Shown one piece after another: positions 8,685-17,475 of a stretch of DNA of 64,000 nt; position 1 is the stretch's first letter, and the number at the start of each line of letters is the position of its first letter. A program made the position numbers and the translations under genes. Where the stretch lies: positions 62,001-126,000 of the forward strand of contig NZ_FMZC01000004.1 in assembly GCF_900102625.1 (NCBI RefSeq), in the 5' to 3' direction. The notes below the pieces were generated by a model that was not told the origin of the DNA, did no database searches, and saw nothing but the letters and a program-made list of their open reading frames with translations. The stretch is from Paracidovorax valerianellae. Lineage in GTDB: Bacteria > Pseudomonadota > Gammaproteobacteria > Burkholderiales > Burkholderiaceae_C.

Positions 8685-9295
8685 AGCCGCTTCTTTTCTG
8701 CGCCCTGCTGCACGCATCGCTGGCCGGCAACGCCTTCGCCGGCGAGAAGGGGATGCTGGAAGACCGGAATTGGCCTGCCTACCAGCGTTGCTCCGGATGC
8801 GTGGCATTGCAGTACGGCTGGCTGGAACTGAAAGTCCCCCGGCATCTGGTGGGCAAGTTCTTCGTGCCGCCAGGGGGGGATCCCTTCGTCATCCTCGCGC
8901 CCACCGAGAACAACTTGCCCAACGGCCTCGTGGACGGCCCCGTGATTCACCTGAGGGAATACGCCAAGTTGCAAGAGCGTTACCAGAAGCTCGGCGTGCT
9001 GGAAAAGCATGGCATCCAGACACCGCTGGCGTTCTACGAGTTGCTGGGGCAGGCCAATTTGGGCGATCCCGTGATCGACCTGGCCCGAAAGGTCGAGGGC
9101 GTTGCGAATTCGATGCGCTACGAGAAATTTTCCAAGGGCCCCTTCACCGCCATCCGCATCCAGGACATAGAGCCCGATTTGGACCGGCTGTACCTCTTCA
9201 CCCCCGATCCCGAGAACTACTACATGGTGTCCGGGCGCCTGTCGCCTGCGCTGTTCAGGCAACTGATGTCGCATCTGAAACTGGCCAAGTTCTGA
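8675..9295 (+). CDS. Hypothetical exported protein, second of a two-gene cassette
   Basis: A 206-residue protein with a clear signal peptide (MRLKPLLFCALLHASLAGNAFA, cleavage likely after AFA) and so probably periplasmic. The mature part has a Cys pair (RCSGC), a beta-rich first half (LELKVPRHLVGKFF, DPFVILAP) and a YLFTPDPENYYMVSG segment near the end. I cannot name a family. The ATG at 8675 lies within the last codons of the preceding gene. Both genes point away from the convergent histidine kinase gene. Confidence 0.65.
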   Translation: MRLKPLLFCALLHASLAGNAFAGEKGMLEDRNWPAYQRCSGCVALQYGWLELKVPRHLVGKFFVPPGGDPFVILAPTENNLPNGLVDGPVIHLREYAKLQERYQKLGVLEKHGIQTPLAFYELLGQANLGDPVIDLARKVEGVANSMRYEKFSKGPFTAIRIQDIEPDLDRLYLFTPDPENYYMVSGRLSPALFRQLMSHLKLAKF

Positions 9296-9338
9296 CTGTT
9301 ATCCGTGAAGGCCGCGCATCCCGGTGTGGCCGTGGCAC

Positions 9339-10781
9339 TCACCCTGCAAACACGAGCCGCACGCGCAGGCCCTCGCCGTGGGGGCCTGGCTCCAGCGCCA
9401 GGCGCACGCCCAGCAGTTCGGCGTAGCGCGCCACGATGGCCAGGCCCAGGCCAGCGCCCTGTCCCAGGCGCTCGCCCTCGCGGCCCTGGGCCCAGCGTTG
9501 CAGAAGATTCGTGCGCTGCGCGGCCGACAGGCCCGGCCCGTTGTCCACCACGGCCAGGGCGATGGTCTCGCGGCCATCGGCCGTGGTCTCGCGCGCGATT
9601 TCCACGGTGACGCGGGGGCGGCCTCCGGCCGGTGGGCGGCCGTAGCGCAGCGCGTTGTCGATCAGGTTGCCCAGCACGCCTTCGATGAGCAGGGGCTGGC
9701 CCAGCACCACCACGGGCTGGTCCAGGCCGGTGGCGCCCAAGTCCACGCCGGCTGCATCGGCGCGTGGCAAAAAACGCAGCACGGCATCGCGTGCCAGCTC
9801 GTCCAGCGCCACGGGCTGGCGGGGCATGGCGCCGCGGGCCTCGTCGGCCAGCGCCAGCGCGAGCAGTTGATCCACCAGGTGGCTGGCGCGGGCTTCGCTG
9901 TCGGCGATGCCGGCCAGTTGCTCGCGCCACACGGCCGGGTCTTTGTGGGCCAGGCCGTAGGCGGCCAGGGCGCGGATGCCGGCCAGCGGGGTGCGCAACT
10001 CGTGCGCCACGTTGCCGGCGAATTCGCGCTGCGCCCGCACCCCCTGGGCCACGCGCGCCAGCAGATCGTTCACCGCGGCGCCCAGGTGCTGCACATCACT
10101 CGTCGAGGCTTGCACGGGCACGGGTGCCAGGTCGCGCGCATCGCGCTGGTCCAGCGCCTGCTGGAACGCGGCGAGCGGCTGCAGGTCGCGCTGGATGGCG
10201 CGCCGCAGCCATACCGCCAGCGCGACCAGCAGCAGCAATTGCGATACGCCCGAATACAGCAGCACGCTGCGCAGCATGGCACTGCGGCTGTGCACGGTCT
10301 GCGCGGTGACGACCTCGAACGGCTGGGGCTCGCGCACATCGAGTCGCACCGCGCGCAGCGCACGGCCATGGAACTGGATGTCGGAAAAGCGATAGGCCTC
10401 GTCGCCACGCGGCGGGGGCACGGGCAGGCCGCCCGCATTGCCCGCCAGCATGGAGCCGTCGGGCCGCAGCACTGCGAAATACACCGTCTCCACCTGGTCG
10501 AACAGCACGGCCTTGACCTCGCGCGAGGTGAGTGCGAAGTCGAGCGCATCGCCCTTGAGCCGCACGTTGGCGGCCACCGCGTAGGCATCGTCGAGCAGCG
10601 ACCGGTCGAACGCGCGCTGGGTGAACGCATTGGCCAGCAGCACCGAACCGGCGGTGCCCACCAGCCAGGTCAGCCCGAGCGGCACCAGCACGTGGCGCAG
10701 CAGCCGCGCGCGCAGCGAGTGGGGCGTTCGTTGCACCGATGGGCCGGCGGGCTTCGGGGAAGGCGTTGCGGCAGTGGTCAT
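9339..10781 (-). CDS. Two-component sensor histidine kinase (QseC/TctE-like)
   Basis: A 480-residue inner-membrane sensor kinase. Membrane segments are at about 32-53 and 178-193, flanking a ~120-residue periplasmic domain. A HAMP-like linker follows, then the phospho-acceptor box FAGNVAHELRTPLAG with His260, and the ATPase domain with VDNGPGLS (G1) and GAGLGLAIV (G2). The start ATG at 10781 overlaps the response-regulator stop (ATGA), so the two form one operon. The divergent CzcCBA pump 60 bp beyond the regulator suggests metal sensing, but the signal is not shown by the sequence. Confidence 0.9.
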   Translation of the reverse strand: MTTAATPSPKPAGPSVQRTPHSLRARLLRHVLVPLGLTWLVGTAGSVLLANAFTQRAFDRSLLDDAYAVAANVRLKGDALDFALTSREVKAVLFDQVETVYFAVLRPDGSMLAGNAGGLPVPPPRGDEAYRFSDIQFHGRALRAVRLDVREPQPFEVVTAQTVHSRSAMLRSVLLYSGVSQLLLLVALAVWLRRAIQRDLQPLAAFQQALDQRDARDLAPVPVQASTSDVQHLGAAVNDLLARVAQGVRAQREFAGNVAHELRTPLAGIRALAAYGLAHKDPAVWREQLAGIADSEARASHLVDQLLALALADEARGAMPRQPVALDELARDAVLRFLPRADAAGVDLGATGLDQPVVVLGQPLLIEGVLGNLIDNALRYGRPPAGGRPRVTVEIARETTADGRETIALAVVDNGPGLSAAQRTNLLQRWAQGREGERLGQGAGLGLAIVARYAELLGVRLALEPGPHGEGLRVRLVFAG

Positions 10782-11485
10782 GGTGCCTCGGGCGTGTCTG
10801 CCTCGGCCTCCACCATGTAGCCCAGTCCGCGCAGCGTGCGGATGCCCGCGCCGCTGCCCTGCAGCTTCTTGCGCAGGCGCGAGATGAAGGCTTCGAGCGC
10901 GTTGTCGCCCAGGGCCTCGTCGAAGTCGGAGAGCTTGTCGGACAGGGTGCGCTTGCTCACCACGCGTCCGGGCGGTGTCATCAGTTCCCACAGCACCTCG
11001 AACTCGCGCGCGGGAAGGTCGGCCGGCGCGCCGTGCAGGGTGAAGCGGCGCGCCCGCCGGTCCAGCACCAGCGCACCGACGGCCGAGCGGTCGTCCGCGC
11101 CCAGGGTGCGCCGTGCCAGGGCACGCAGGCGGGCCTCCACTTCGGCCAGATCGAAAGGCTTGCCCAGGTAGTCGTCGGCACCGGCATCCAGGCCGGCGAT
11201 GCGCTCTTCGGTGCGGTCTCGCGCAGTGAGCACCAGCACCGGCGTGCGGTCGCCCCGGGCCCGGGCTGCGCGCAGCACGGTGAGGCCGCTGGCGAGCGCG
11301 CTGCCGGGGGTGCTGTCCTGCGGCAGGTTGAGGTCCAGCAGCACGGCATCGAAGGGCTGCACGCTCCAGAAATGGTGCGCCTCGGCCACGGTGGCGGCCG
11401 CGTCCACGCGATGGCCCGCATCGGTCAGGCTGCGCAGCATCACGCCGCGCAGCACGTCATCGTCTTCCACGACCAGGATTCGCAT
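10778..11485 (-). CDS. OmpR/PhoB-family response regulator
   Basis: A 235-residue transcriptional regulator. The receiver domain has acidic residues 8-10, the phospho-acceptor Asp51 (VLLDLNLP) and Lys109 (LGKPF). The C-terminal winged helix contains the VVSKRTLSDKL and ISRLRKKL blocks and ends with RTLRGLGYMVE. It is transcribed ahead of its kinase and diverges from the czcC-like gene with only 60 bp between starts. It is therefore the likely controller of the efflux operon. A spacer insert (DSTPGSALAS) after the phospho-acceptor loop is slightly unusual. Confidence 0.92.
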   Translation of the reverse strand: MRILVVEDDDVLRGVMLRSLTDAGHRVDAAATVAEAHHFWSVQPFDAVLLDLNLPQDSTPGSALASGLTVLRAARARGDRTPVLVLTARDRTEERIAGLDAGADDYLGKPFDLAEVEARLRALARRTLGADDRSAVGALVLDRRARRFTLHGAPADLPAREFEVLWELMTPPGRVVSKRTLSDKLSDFDEALGDNALEAFISRLRKKLQGSGAGIRTLRGLGYMVEAEADTPEAP

Positions 11486-11505
11486 GGGTTGGGGCTGGGT
11501 TGGTT

Positions 11506-11523
11506 GGTCAGGTAGCGGTCAGG
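11506..11523. promoter_or_regulatory. Direct repeat GGTCAGG x2, candidate response-regulator operator
   Basis: GGTCAGG occurs at 11506-11512 and again at 11517-11523, an 11-bp period, in the 60-bp gap between the response regulator and the czcC-like gene. OmpR-family regulators usually bind two direct half-sites about one helical turn apart. The site is thus a plausible shared operator; no promoter elements are clear. Confidence 0.4.
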
Positions 11524-11545
11524 CACCTGGGCCGATAAACGCGGC

Positions 11546-12937
11546 ATGAGCATACGACACCCCTGCATCCTTCTTTGCGCCCTGGCCTGCGCGCTGCCGG
11601 GCTGGAGCCAGACCCGCGCCGCCGAAGGGCCGGCCGCCCCCGCTGCCGCCACGGTATCCCCGGCCGCCGCCACGCCGATGTCGCCGCAGTGGACGCTGGC
11701 GCAGGCCTTGGCCGCCGCCCGCGACAACAGCGACGTGATCCAGTCGCAGCAGGCGCTTGCCGCCGCGCGCGCCGACGTGCTGAGCGCCGACCACGCCCCT
11801 TTGCCAGTGTTCAGCTCGAAGGCCACCTCCATGGACCTGCAGCACGGCCTGGGCCCCGGCAACGTGCTCACGCGCAAGCGCATCGACAAATCGGTGGGCA
11901 TCGACTGGACCTGGGAGCGCGGCAACAAGCGCGAGCTGCGCACGCAGGCCGCCCAGCGCGCCGCAGATGCGGCCCAGGCCGATGTGGAAGACACGCAGAC
12001 CCAGCAGTTGCAGGCCGCCCTGGTCGCCTACTACGACCTGATGGCGGCGCAGGACCGCGTGCGCGAGACCGCCGAGATCGAACGCAGCGTGGGCGACCTC
12101 GCCCGGCTGGCCGACCGGCGGGTGAAGGCCGGCGACCTGTCCGCGCAAGACGCCGCCCGTACCCGCATCGAAGCCGAACGCGCCCGGGCCGACACGCAGG
12201 CCGCCATGCAGTTGCAGGAACAGGCCGCGCTGGCCCTCGCCCAGGTCACCGCCAGCAGCCTGGCCGTGCAGGCCAGCGGCACCGATTGGCCGGCGTTGCC
12301 GCGCACTGCGGCGCCGACATCGACATCGGGAACCGTGCCAGCGATAGCCGCCGGCAGCGGTGCGCTGGATGGCGGTGGCGACCTGGGCGCCTGGGCCGAA
12401 GCCCGCGCCGATGTGCGCGCTGCCATCGCCCGCGTGCAATCCGCACAGGCGGCGCTGGACAACGCGAGCGCCCTGCGCAAGTCCGACTGGACGGTGGGCG
12501 CCTCGGTGGACCACTACCCCGGCACCTCCAACCGCCTGCTGGAAGTGCGCGTGCAGATCCCGCTGCAGTGGGGCTACCAGTTCCAGGGCGAGATCGGCCG
12601 TGCGCAGGCCGAGCTGACCCGCGCGCAGGACGCGCTGGACAACACCCGCCGCCTGGCCCTGCTGGACCTGCAGCACCTGCAGCAGGCCGCTTCGAGCGCC
12701 GCGCGGCGCGCCGCCAGCTATGACGAAGGCGTGCTGCCGCAGGCGCGCCAGGTGGCGCAGAACGCCGATCTGGCCTACCGCAAGGGCGCCATGCCGCTGA
12801 CCGATCTGCTGGATGCCCAGCGCACCCTGCGCGCAACGGCGCTGGAGGCGCTGTCGGCCCGCGCCGACTACGCCAAGGCGCAAGGCGCCTGGCTGCTGCG
12901 CACGCAGCCGCAGGCCCTGCAGGGCAGCCTGCCCTGA
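11546..12937 (+). CDS. czcC: TolC-family outer-membrane factor of a metal RND efflux system (CzcC-like)
   Basis: A 463-residue outer-membrane channel subunit with an N-terminal signal peptide (cleavage near WSQTRAA). Two TolC-type repeats form the helical barrel: the first begins LAQALAAARDNSDVIQSQQAL, the second AEARADVRAAIARVQSAQAAL. Long Ala/Gln/Arg-rich coiled-coil stretches are typical. It is the first gene of a czcCBA order, followed 74 bp later by the adaptor. Resistance to Co, Zn, Cd or Ni is inferred from the family and from the inner-membrane pump. Confidence 0.87.
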   Translation: MSIRHPCILLCALACALPGWSQTRAAEGPAAPAAATVSPAAATPMSPQWTLAQALAAARDNSDVIQSQQALAAARADVLSADHAPLPVFSSKATSMDLQHGLGPGNVLTRKRIDKSVGIDWTWERGNKRELRTQAAQRAADAAQADVEDTQTQQLQAALVAYYDLMAAQDRVRETAEIERSVGDLARLADRRVKAGDLSAQDAARTRIEAERARADTQAAMQLQEQAALALAQVTASSLAVQASGTDWPALPRTAAPTSTSGTVPAIAAGSGALDGGGDLGAWAEARADVRAAIARVQSAQAALDNASALRKSDWTVGASVDHYPGTSNRLLEVRVQIPLQWGYQFQGEIGRAQAELTRAQDALDNTRRLALLDLQHLQQAASSAARRAASYDEGVLPQARQVAQNADLAYRKGAMPLTDLLDAQRTLRATALEALSARADYAKAQGAWLLRTQPQALQGSLP

Positions 12938-13011
12938 GCGGCGCACGGCGCCTGCCCTGCGGCCTTTCATTCCTCCCGTTTCACGTTTCTCTCTCTACAG
13001 CGAAGTCCACC

Positions 13012-14211
13012 ATGGTGCACCCTGCCCTCTCCCTACCGCGCCTGACCACCTGCGGCCTGCTCGCCCTTGCCTTGGGCGGCGGCGCGCTGCTGCAAGGCTG
13101 CAGCAAGGCCGCCGAAGCCACTGCGGCGCCGGAAGCCGCGCCGCCCATCGCCCAGTCGGGGCAACTGCGTTTTCCGCCAGGGCATCCGCAACTGGCGTTG
13201 CTGGCCGTGGCCCCCGCGCGCGCCAGCAAGGAAATCGCCGTAGACCTGCCCGCGCGGCTGGTGTGGAACGAAGAGCGCACCCAGCGCGTGTACCCGGCAT
13301 TCGCCGGCCGCGTCACGGCCATCCGCGCCGACCTGGGGCAGGCGGTGAAGGCCGGTGCGCCGCTGGCTTTGCTGGCTTCGCCCGACTTCGGCCAGGCCCA
13401 GGCAGACACGGCCAAGGCCCGCGCCGACCAGTCGTTTGCCCAGCAGGGCCTGCGCCGCCAGCGTGAACTGTTCGATGCCGGCATCGTGGCCCGCAAGGAC
13501 CTGGAGCAGGCCGAAGCCGACGCGGCCCGCGCCCAGGCCGAGGTGGCCCGCGCGGCCGCGCGCACCAGCCTGTACGGCGGCGGCAACGCCGTGAACCAGC
13601 AGCTCGCGCTCACCGCCGGCATGGCGGGCGTGGTGGTCGAGCGCAACCTGAATCCCGGCCAGGAAGTGCGGCCCGACCAGTCCGGCCCCGGCAACCCGGC
13701 CCTGTTCGTGGTGACCGACCCGGCCTCGCTGTGGGTGCAGATCGACGCGCGCGAGGGCGACCTGGCCTCGCTGCGCCCCGGCGATACCTTCACGCTGCAG
13801 GTGCCTGCCTACCCCGACGCCACCTTCACGGGCTGCGTGACCGCGACGGCCGACGCGATCGACCCCGGCACCCGCACGCTCAAGGTGCGCGGCGTGGTGC
13901 CCAATGCCGACCGCCGCCTGAAGGCCGAAATGCTCGCCACCGTGCATGTGCAGGAAAGCCGCGACAGCGGCGTCGTCATCCCGGCCGCCGCCGTCACCCT
14001 CAGCGGGGCCGTGCACACCGTGTACGTGCAGCGCGATGCCGGCGTGTTCGAGCCGCGCACCGTCACGCTGGGCCATGAAGGGCCGAAGGACGTGGTGGTC
14101 ACCGCCGGCCTGCAGGCGGGCGACAAGGTCGTCACGCAGAACGTGCTGCTGCTGGCCCGGCAATTCCAGCTGGCCGAGCAGGACGGCGCACCGCAGAAGG
14201 CCGCCCCATGA
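13012..14211 (+). CDS. czcB: RND efflux periplasmic adaptor (CzcB-like membrane fusion protein)
   Basis: A 399-residue membrane-fusion protein. The lipobox ALLQGC (Cys27) predicts lipid anchoring in the inner membrane. Barrel-sandwich lipoyl halves (AGRVTAIRADLGQAVKAGAPLA and AGMAGVVVERNLNPGQEV) flank an alpha-hairpin (residues ~120-190). A beta-barrel and a membrane-proximal domain ending in GLQAGDKVVTQ follow. It lacks the His-rich N-terminus of classical CzcB. Its stop overlaps the pump start (ATGA at 14208), so the two are translationally coupled. Confidence 0.9.
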   Translation: MVHPALSLPRLTTCGLLALALGGGALLQGCSKAAEATAAPEAAPPIAQSGQLRFPPGHPQLALLAVAPARASKEIAVDLPARLVWNEERTQRVYPAFAGRVTAIRADLGQAVKAGAPLALLASPDFGQAQADTAKARADQSFAQQGLRRQRELFDAGIVARKDLEQAEADAARAQAEVARAAARTSLYGGGNAVNQQLALTAGMAGVVVERNLNPGQEVRPDQSGPGNPALFVVTDPASLWVQIDAREGDLASLRPGDTFTLQVPAYPDATFTGCVTATADAIDPGTRTLKVRGVVPNADRRLKAEMLATVHVQESRDSGVVIPAAAVTLSGAVHTVYVQRDAGVFEPRTVTLGHEGPKDVVVTAGLQAGDKVVTQNVLLLARQFQLAEQDGAPQKAAP

Positions 14212-17200
14212 AACGGCTCATCCACTACGCGCTGCACCAGCCGCTCTTCATCGTGCTGGGCGTGCTGCTGTTCGCCATGGCGGGCGTGATCGCGTTCAAG
14301 AACCTGTCGGTGGAGGCCTTTCCCGACGTGACCGACACGCAGGTCACCATCATTGCGCTATACCCCGGGCGCGCCGCCGAAGAGGTCGAAAAGCAGGTCA
14401 CGCTGCCCATCGAGGTGGCGCTGTCGGGCCTGCCCAACGCCATCCGCGTGTTCTCCCACACGCAGTTCGGCCTGTCGTTCACCGTGGTCACGTATGACGA
14501 CAACGCCAACGTAAACCTGGTGCGCCAGCAGGTCGGCGAGCGCCTGCGCGGCGTGGACCTGCCGCCGGGCGTGGAGGCTGACATCGCCCCCAACGCCACG
14601 CCGGTGGGCGAAATCATGCGCTACCGCGTGAAGGGCGACGGGCACTCCACCACCGACCTGCGCACCATCGAGGACTGGACCGTGGAACGCGCGCTGCGCC
14701 AGGTGCCCGGCGTGGCCGACGTGGTGGCCATGGGCGGCTCGATCAAGCAGTACGAAGTGCAGCCCGACCTGGACAAGCTGCGCGCATACAAGCTCACCTT
14801 CCAGAACCTGCTGGATGCCCTGGGCCGCGGCAACGCCAACGCCGGCGGCAGCTACGTGGCGCAGGGCGCGCAGCAGTACGCCATCCGCGGCATCGGCCTG
14901 CTGCAGTCCAGCGAGGACATCGGCCGCATCGTGGTCGCCGCGCATGGCGGCACGCCGGTGCTGATCCGCGACGTCGCCCAGGTGAAGGTGGGCGCGGTGC
15001 CGCGCCTGGGCACGGTGGGGCAGGACGACGACGACGACGTGGTGACCGGCATCGTGGTCATGCGCAAGGGCGAGAACGCGAGCGTGGTGCTCAAGAACGT
15101 CAAGGACAAGATCGCCGACCTGAACGCGCGCAGCCTGCCGCCGGGCGTACAGATCGTGCCGTTCTACGACCGCACCTGGCTCATGGACAAGACGCTCACC
15201 ACTGTGTTCCGCAACCTCGTGGAAGGCGCGCTGCTGGTGTCGCTGGTGCTGTACCTGTTCCTGTCCAACCTGCGCGCCAGCCTGGCCGTGGTGGTGGTCA
15301 TCCCGCTGTCGCTGCTGGCCACGTTCATGGGCCTCAAGGTGATGGGCGTGCCGGCCAACCTGCTGTCATTGGGGGCCATGGACTTCGGCATCATCGTGGA
15401 CGGCGCGGTGATCGTGATCGAAAACATCATGCACCGCCTGGCCGAGCGCGGCGAAGACATGGACGACCGCGACCGGCGCGACACCATCATCGAAGCCGCC
15501 GGCGAAGTGGGCCGGCCCACGCTGTTTTCGATGCTCATCATCATCGCGGCGCACATTCCCATCTTCGCGCTGCAACGCCACGAAGGCCGCATCTTCCAGC
15601 CCATGGCGCTGTCGGTCACCACCGCGCTCATCGGCTCGCTGATCTTCTCGCTCACCCTGGTGCCGCTGCTGGCCTACTGGATGCTGCGCAAGAAGCTGCC
15701 GCACGGCGACAACCGCGTGGTGCGCGCCGCCAAGCGCGCCTACGCCCCGGTGCTGGACTGGGCGCTGAACCGCCGCCGCACGGTGGTGGTGGTGGCGCTG
15801 GCGGTGTTCGGCCTGGCGCTGGTGGCGGCATCGCGCCTGGGATCGGAGTTCCTGCCCGAGCTGGACGAAGGCACCATCTGGGTCAACGTGCGCCTGCCGG
15901 CCAGCGTGTCCAACGACGAGGCGGCGCGCATGCTGCGCCAGGTGCGGCAAGCCCTGCGCACCGTGCCCGAGGTGCGCACCACCGTCTCCAAGGCCGGCCA
16001 GCCCGAGGACGGCACCGACCCCAAGACCATCTCCATGGCCGAGATCTTCGTGGACGTGAAGCCCGCCGAGCAGTGGCGCCCGGGCCTCACGCACGCGCAG
16101 CTCATCGAAGAGATGGACCGCGCCGTCTCCGCCATTCCCGGCATGGAGCCCGCGTTCTCCCAGCCCATCCGCGACAACGTGCTCGAATCGATTTCGCAGA
16201 TCGACGGGCAGATCGTCATCAAGGTGGCGGGCGACGACCTGGTGGAGCTCAAGCGCCTGACCCAGTCCATCGAAAGCGAGATCCGCCAGGTGCCCGGCGT
16301 GTACCGCGCCGAGATCGACCGCCTGGGCGACCTGCCGCAACTGGTGATCGACATCGACCGCGACCGCGCGGCGCGCTACGGCCTGAACGTGGGCGACATC
16401 CAGGACGTGATCGAAGCCGCGCTCGCGGGCAAGGCCACCACCAACCTGTGGGAGGGCGAGCGCAAGTTCGCCGTCGCCGTGCGCATGCCGGAAGACCGCC
16501 GCGCGCTCGCCCGCCTGCCCGACACGCCCATCGCCACGCCGGACGGCGGCTACACCACGCTGGGCAGCGTGGCGCGCATCCGCGAAACCAGCGGCGCCAT
16601 GAACATCGCCCGCGAGGCCGGCCGGCGCACCATGGCCATCGGCATCTTCATCAAGGACCGCGACATGGGCTCGGTGGTGAAGGACATGCAGACCCGCGTG
16701 CAGAAGAACGTGCAATTGCCGGCGGGCTACCAGGTCAACTGGTCGGGCGAGTTCGAGAACCAGGAACGCGCGATGAAGCGCCTGTCGGTGGTCGTGCCCA
16801 TCTCGCTGCTGCTGATCTTCGTGCTGCTGTTCGACGCGTTCAAGTCGTTCAAGATGGCCTCGCTGATCCTCATCAACGTGCCGCTGGCGCTCATCGGCGG
16901 GTTCATCGCGCTGTGGATCTTCAACATCCCGCTGTCGGTGTCGGCGGCCATCGGTTTCATCGCGCTTTCAGGGCAGTCGGTGCTCAACGGCGTGGTGATG
17001 CTGTCGGTGTTCCAGCAGCTTCAGGCCGGCGGCATGGCCGTGGCCGAAGCCGTGCGCCTGGGCTCCATGCAGCGCCTGCGCACGGTGCTCATGACCGCGC
17101 TGCTGGCCATGCTGGGGCTGCTGCCCATGGCGCTCTCGCACGAGATCGGCTCGGAGACGCAGCGACCGTTGGCCATCGTGGTGATCGGCGGGCTGGTGAC

Positions 17201-17288
17201 GGCCACGCTGCTCACGCTGGTGGTGCTGCCGGCGCTGTATGTGTCGTGGTTCGGAAAGAAAGCGCCCCGCGAGGCTGCGGGTCAGTGA
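14208..17288 (+). CDS. czcA: Heavy-metal RND efflux pump (CzcA family)
   Basis: A 1026-residue inner-membrane RND transporter of the heavy-metal efflux class, driving proton-coupled export through the CzcB/CzcC partners. It has 12 membrane segments in the usual 1+6+5 arrangement with two large periplasmic loops. The proton-relay motif in the fourth segment reads DFGIIVDGAVIVIEN from Asp392, the HME signature. The N-terminus MKRLIHYALHQPLFIVLGVLL and the EAFPDVTDTQVTI loop are family features. Length is as expected. The exact metal cannot be assigned with confidence from sequence reading alone. Confidence 0.93.
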   Translation: MKRLIHYALHQPLFIVLGVLLFAMAGVIAFKNLSVEAFPDVTDTQVTIIALYPGRAAEEVEKQVTLPIEVALSGLPNAIRVFSHTQFGLSFTVVTYDDNANVNLVRQQVGERLRGVDLPPGVEADIAPNATPVGEIMRYRVKGDGHSTTDLRTIEDWTVERALRQVPGVADVVAMGGSIKQYEVQPDLDKLRAYKLTFQNLLDALGRGNANAGGSYVAQGAQQYAIRGIGLLQSSEDIGRIVVAAHGGTPVLIRDVAQVKVGAVPRLGTVGQDDDDDVVTGIVVMRKGENASVVLKNVKDKIADLNARSLPPGVQIVPFYDRTWLMDKTLTTVFRNLVEGALLVSLVLYLFLSNLRASLAVVVVIPLSLLATFMGLKVMGVPANLLSLGAMDFGIIVDGAVIVIENIMHRLAERGEDMDDRDRRDTIIEAAGEVGRPTLFSMLIIIAAHIPIFALQRHEGRIFQPMALSVTTALIGSLIFSLTLVPLLAYWMLRKKLPHGDNRVVRAAKRAYAPVLDWALNRRRTVVVVALAVFGLALVAASRLGSEFLPELDEGTIWVNVRLPASVSNDEAARMLRQVRQALRTVPEVRTTVSKAGQPEDGTDPKTISMAEIFVDVKPAEQWRPGLTHAQLIEEMDRAVSAIPGMEPAFSQPIRDNVLESISQIDGQIVIKVAGDDLVELKRLTQSIESEIRQVPGVYRAEIDRLGDLPQLVIDIDRDRAARYGLNVGDIQDVIEAALAGKATTNLWEGERKFAVAVRMPEDRRALARLPDTPIATPDGGYTTLGSVARIRETSGAMNIAREAGRRTMAIGIFIKDRDMGSVVKDMQTRVQKNVQLPAGYQVNWSGEFENQERAMKRLSVVVPISLLLIFVLLFDAFKSFKMASLILINVPLALIGGFIALWIFNIPLSVSAAIGFIALSGQSVLNGVVMLSVFQQLQAGGMAVAEAVRLGSMQRLRTVLMTALLAMLGLLPMALSHEIGSETQRPLAIVVIGGLVTATLLTLVVLPALYVSWFGKKAPREAAGQ

Positions 17289-17333
17289 CCGCGCGGGGCT
17301 GCGGCCGTGGGCTGGGCAAGGAATGAAGCGGAT

Positions 17334-17466
17334 GCGGACGCGTCCCGTGCGTCCGCTCCCTTGACCCGTCCCGCTCCGGGCCGCGTTCGGCGCCCTTCAG
17401 GCGGGTGGCCGGTGCACGTGCCGCACCGCCGGCCTGTGCCCCTTGCGCAAGGCGATCGCCTTGCGC
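17334..17466. terminator. Convergent intergenic region with two strong hairpins
   Basis: Between the convergent czcA and chemoreceptor genes lie an 8-bp stem (GCGGACGC at 17334, GCGTCCGC at 17349, 7-nt loop) and a perfect 22-bp palindrome at 17445-17466 centred on GCGATCGC. Neither has a U-tract. The position suggests a bidirectional, possibly Rho-assisted, transcription stop. Confidence 0.4.
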
Positions 17467-17475
17467 GCTAGCGCG

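Noticed and set aside
12977-12992. Third parS-like match, CGTTTCACGTTTCTC
   Set aside because: Only the left half-site matches; the right half GTGAAAC/GTGGAAC is absent, so ParB binding is unlikely.
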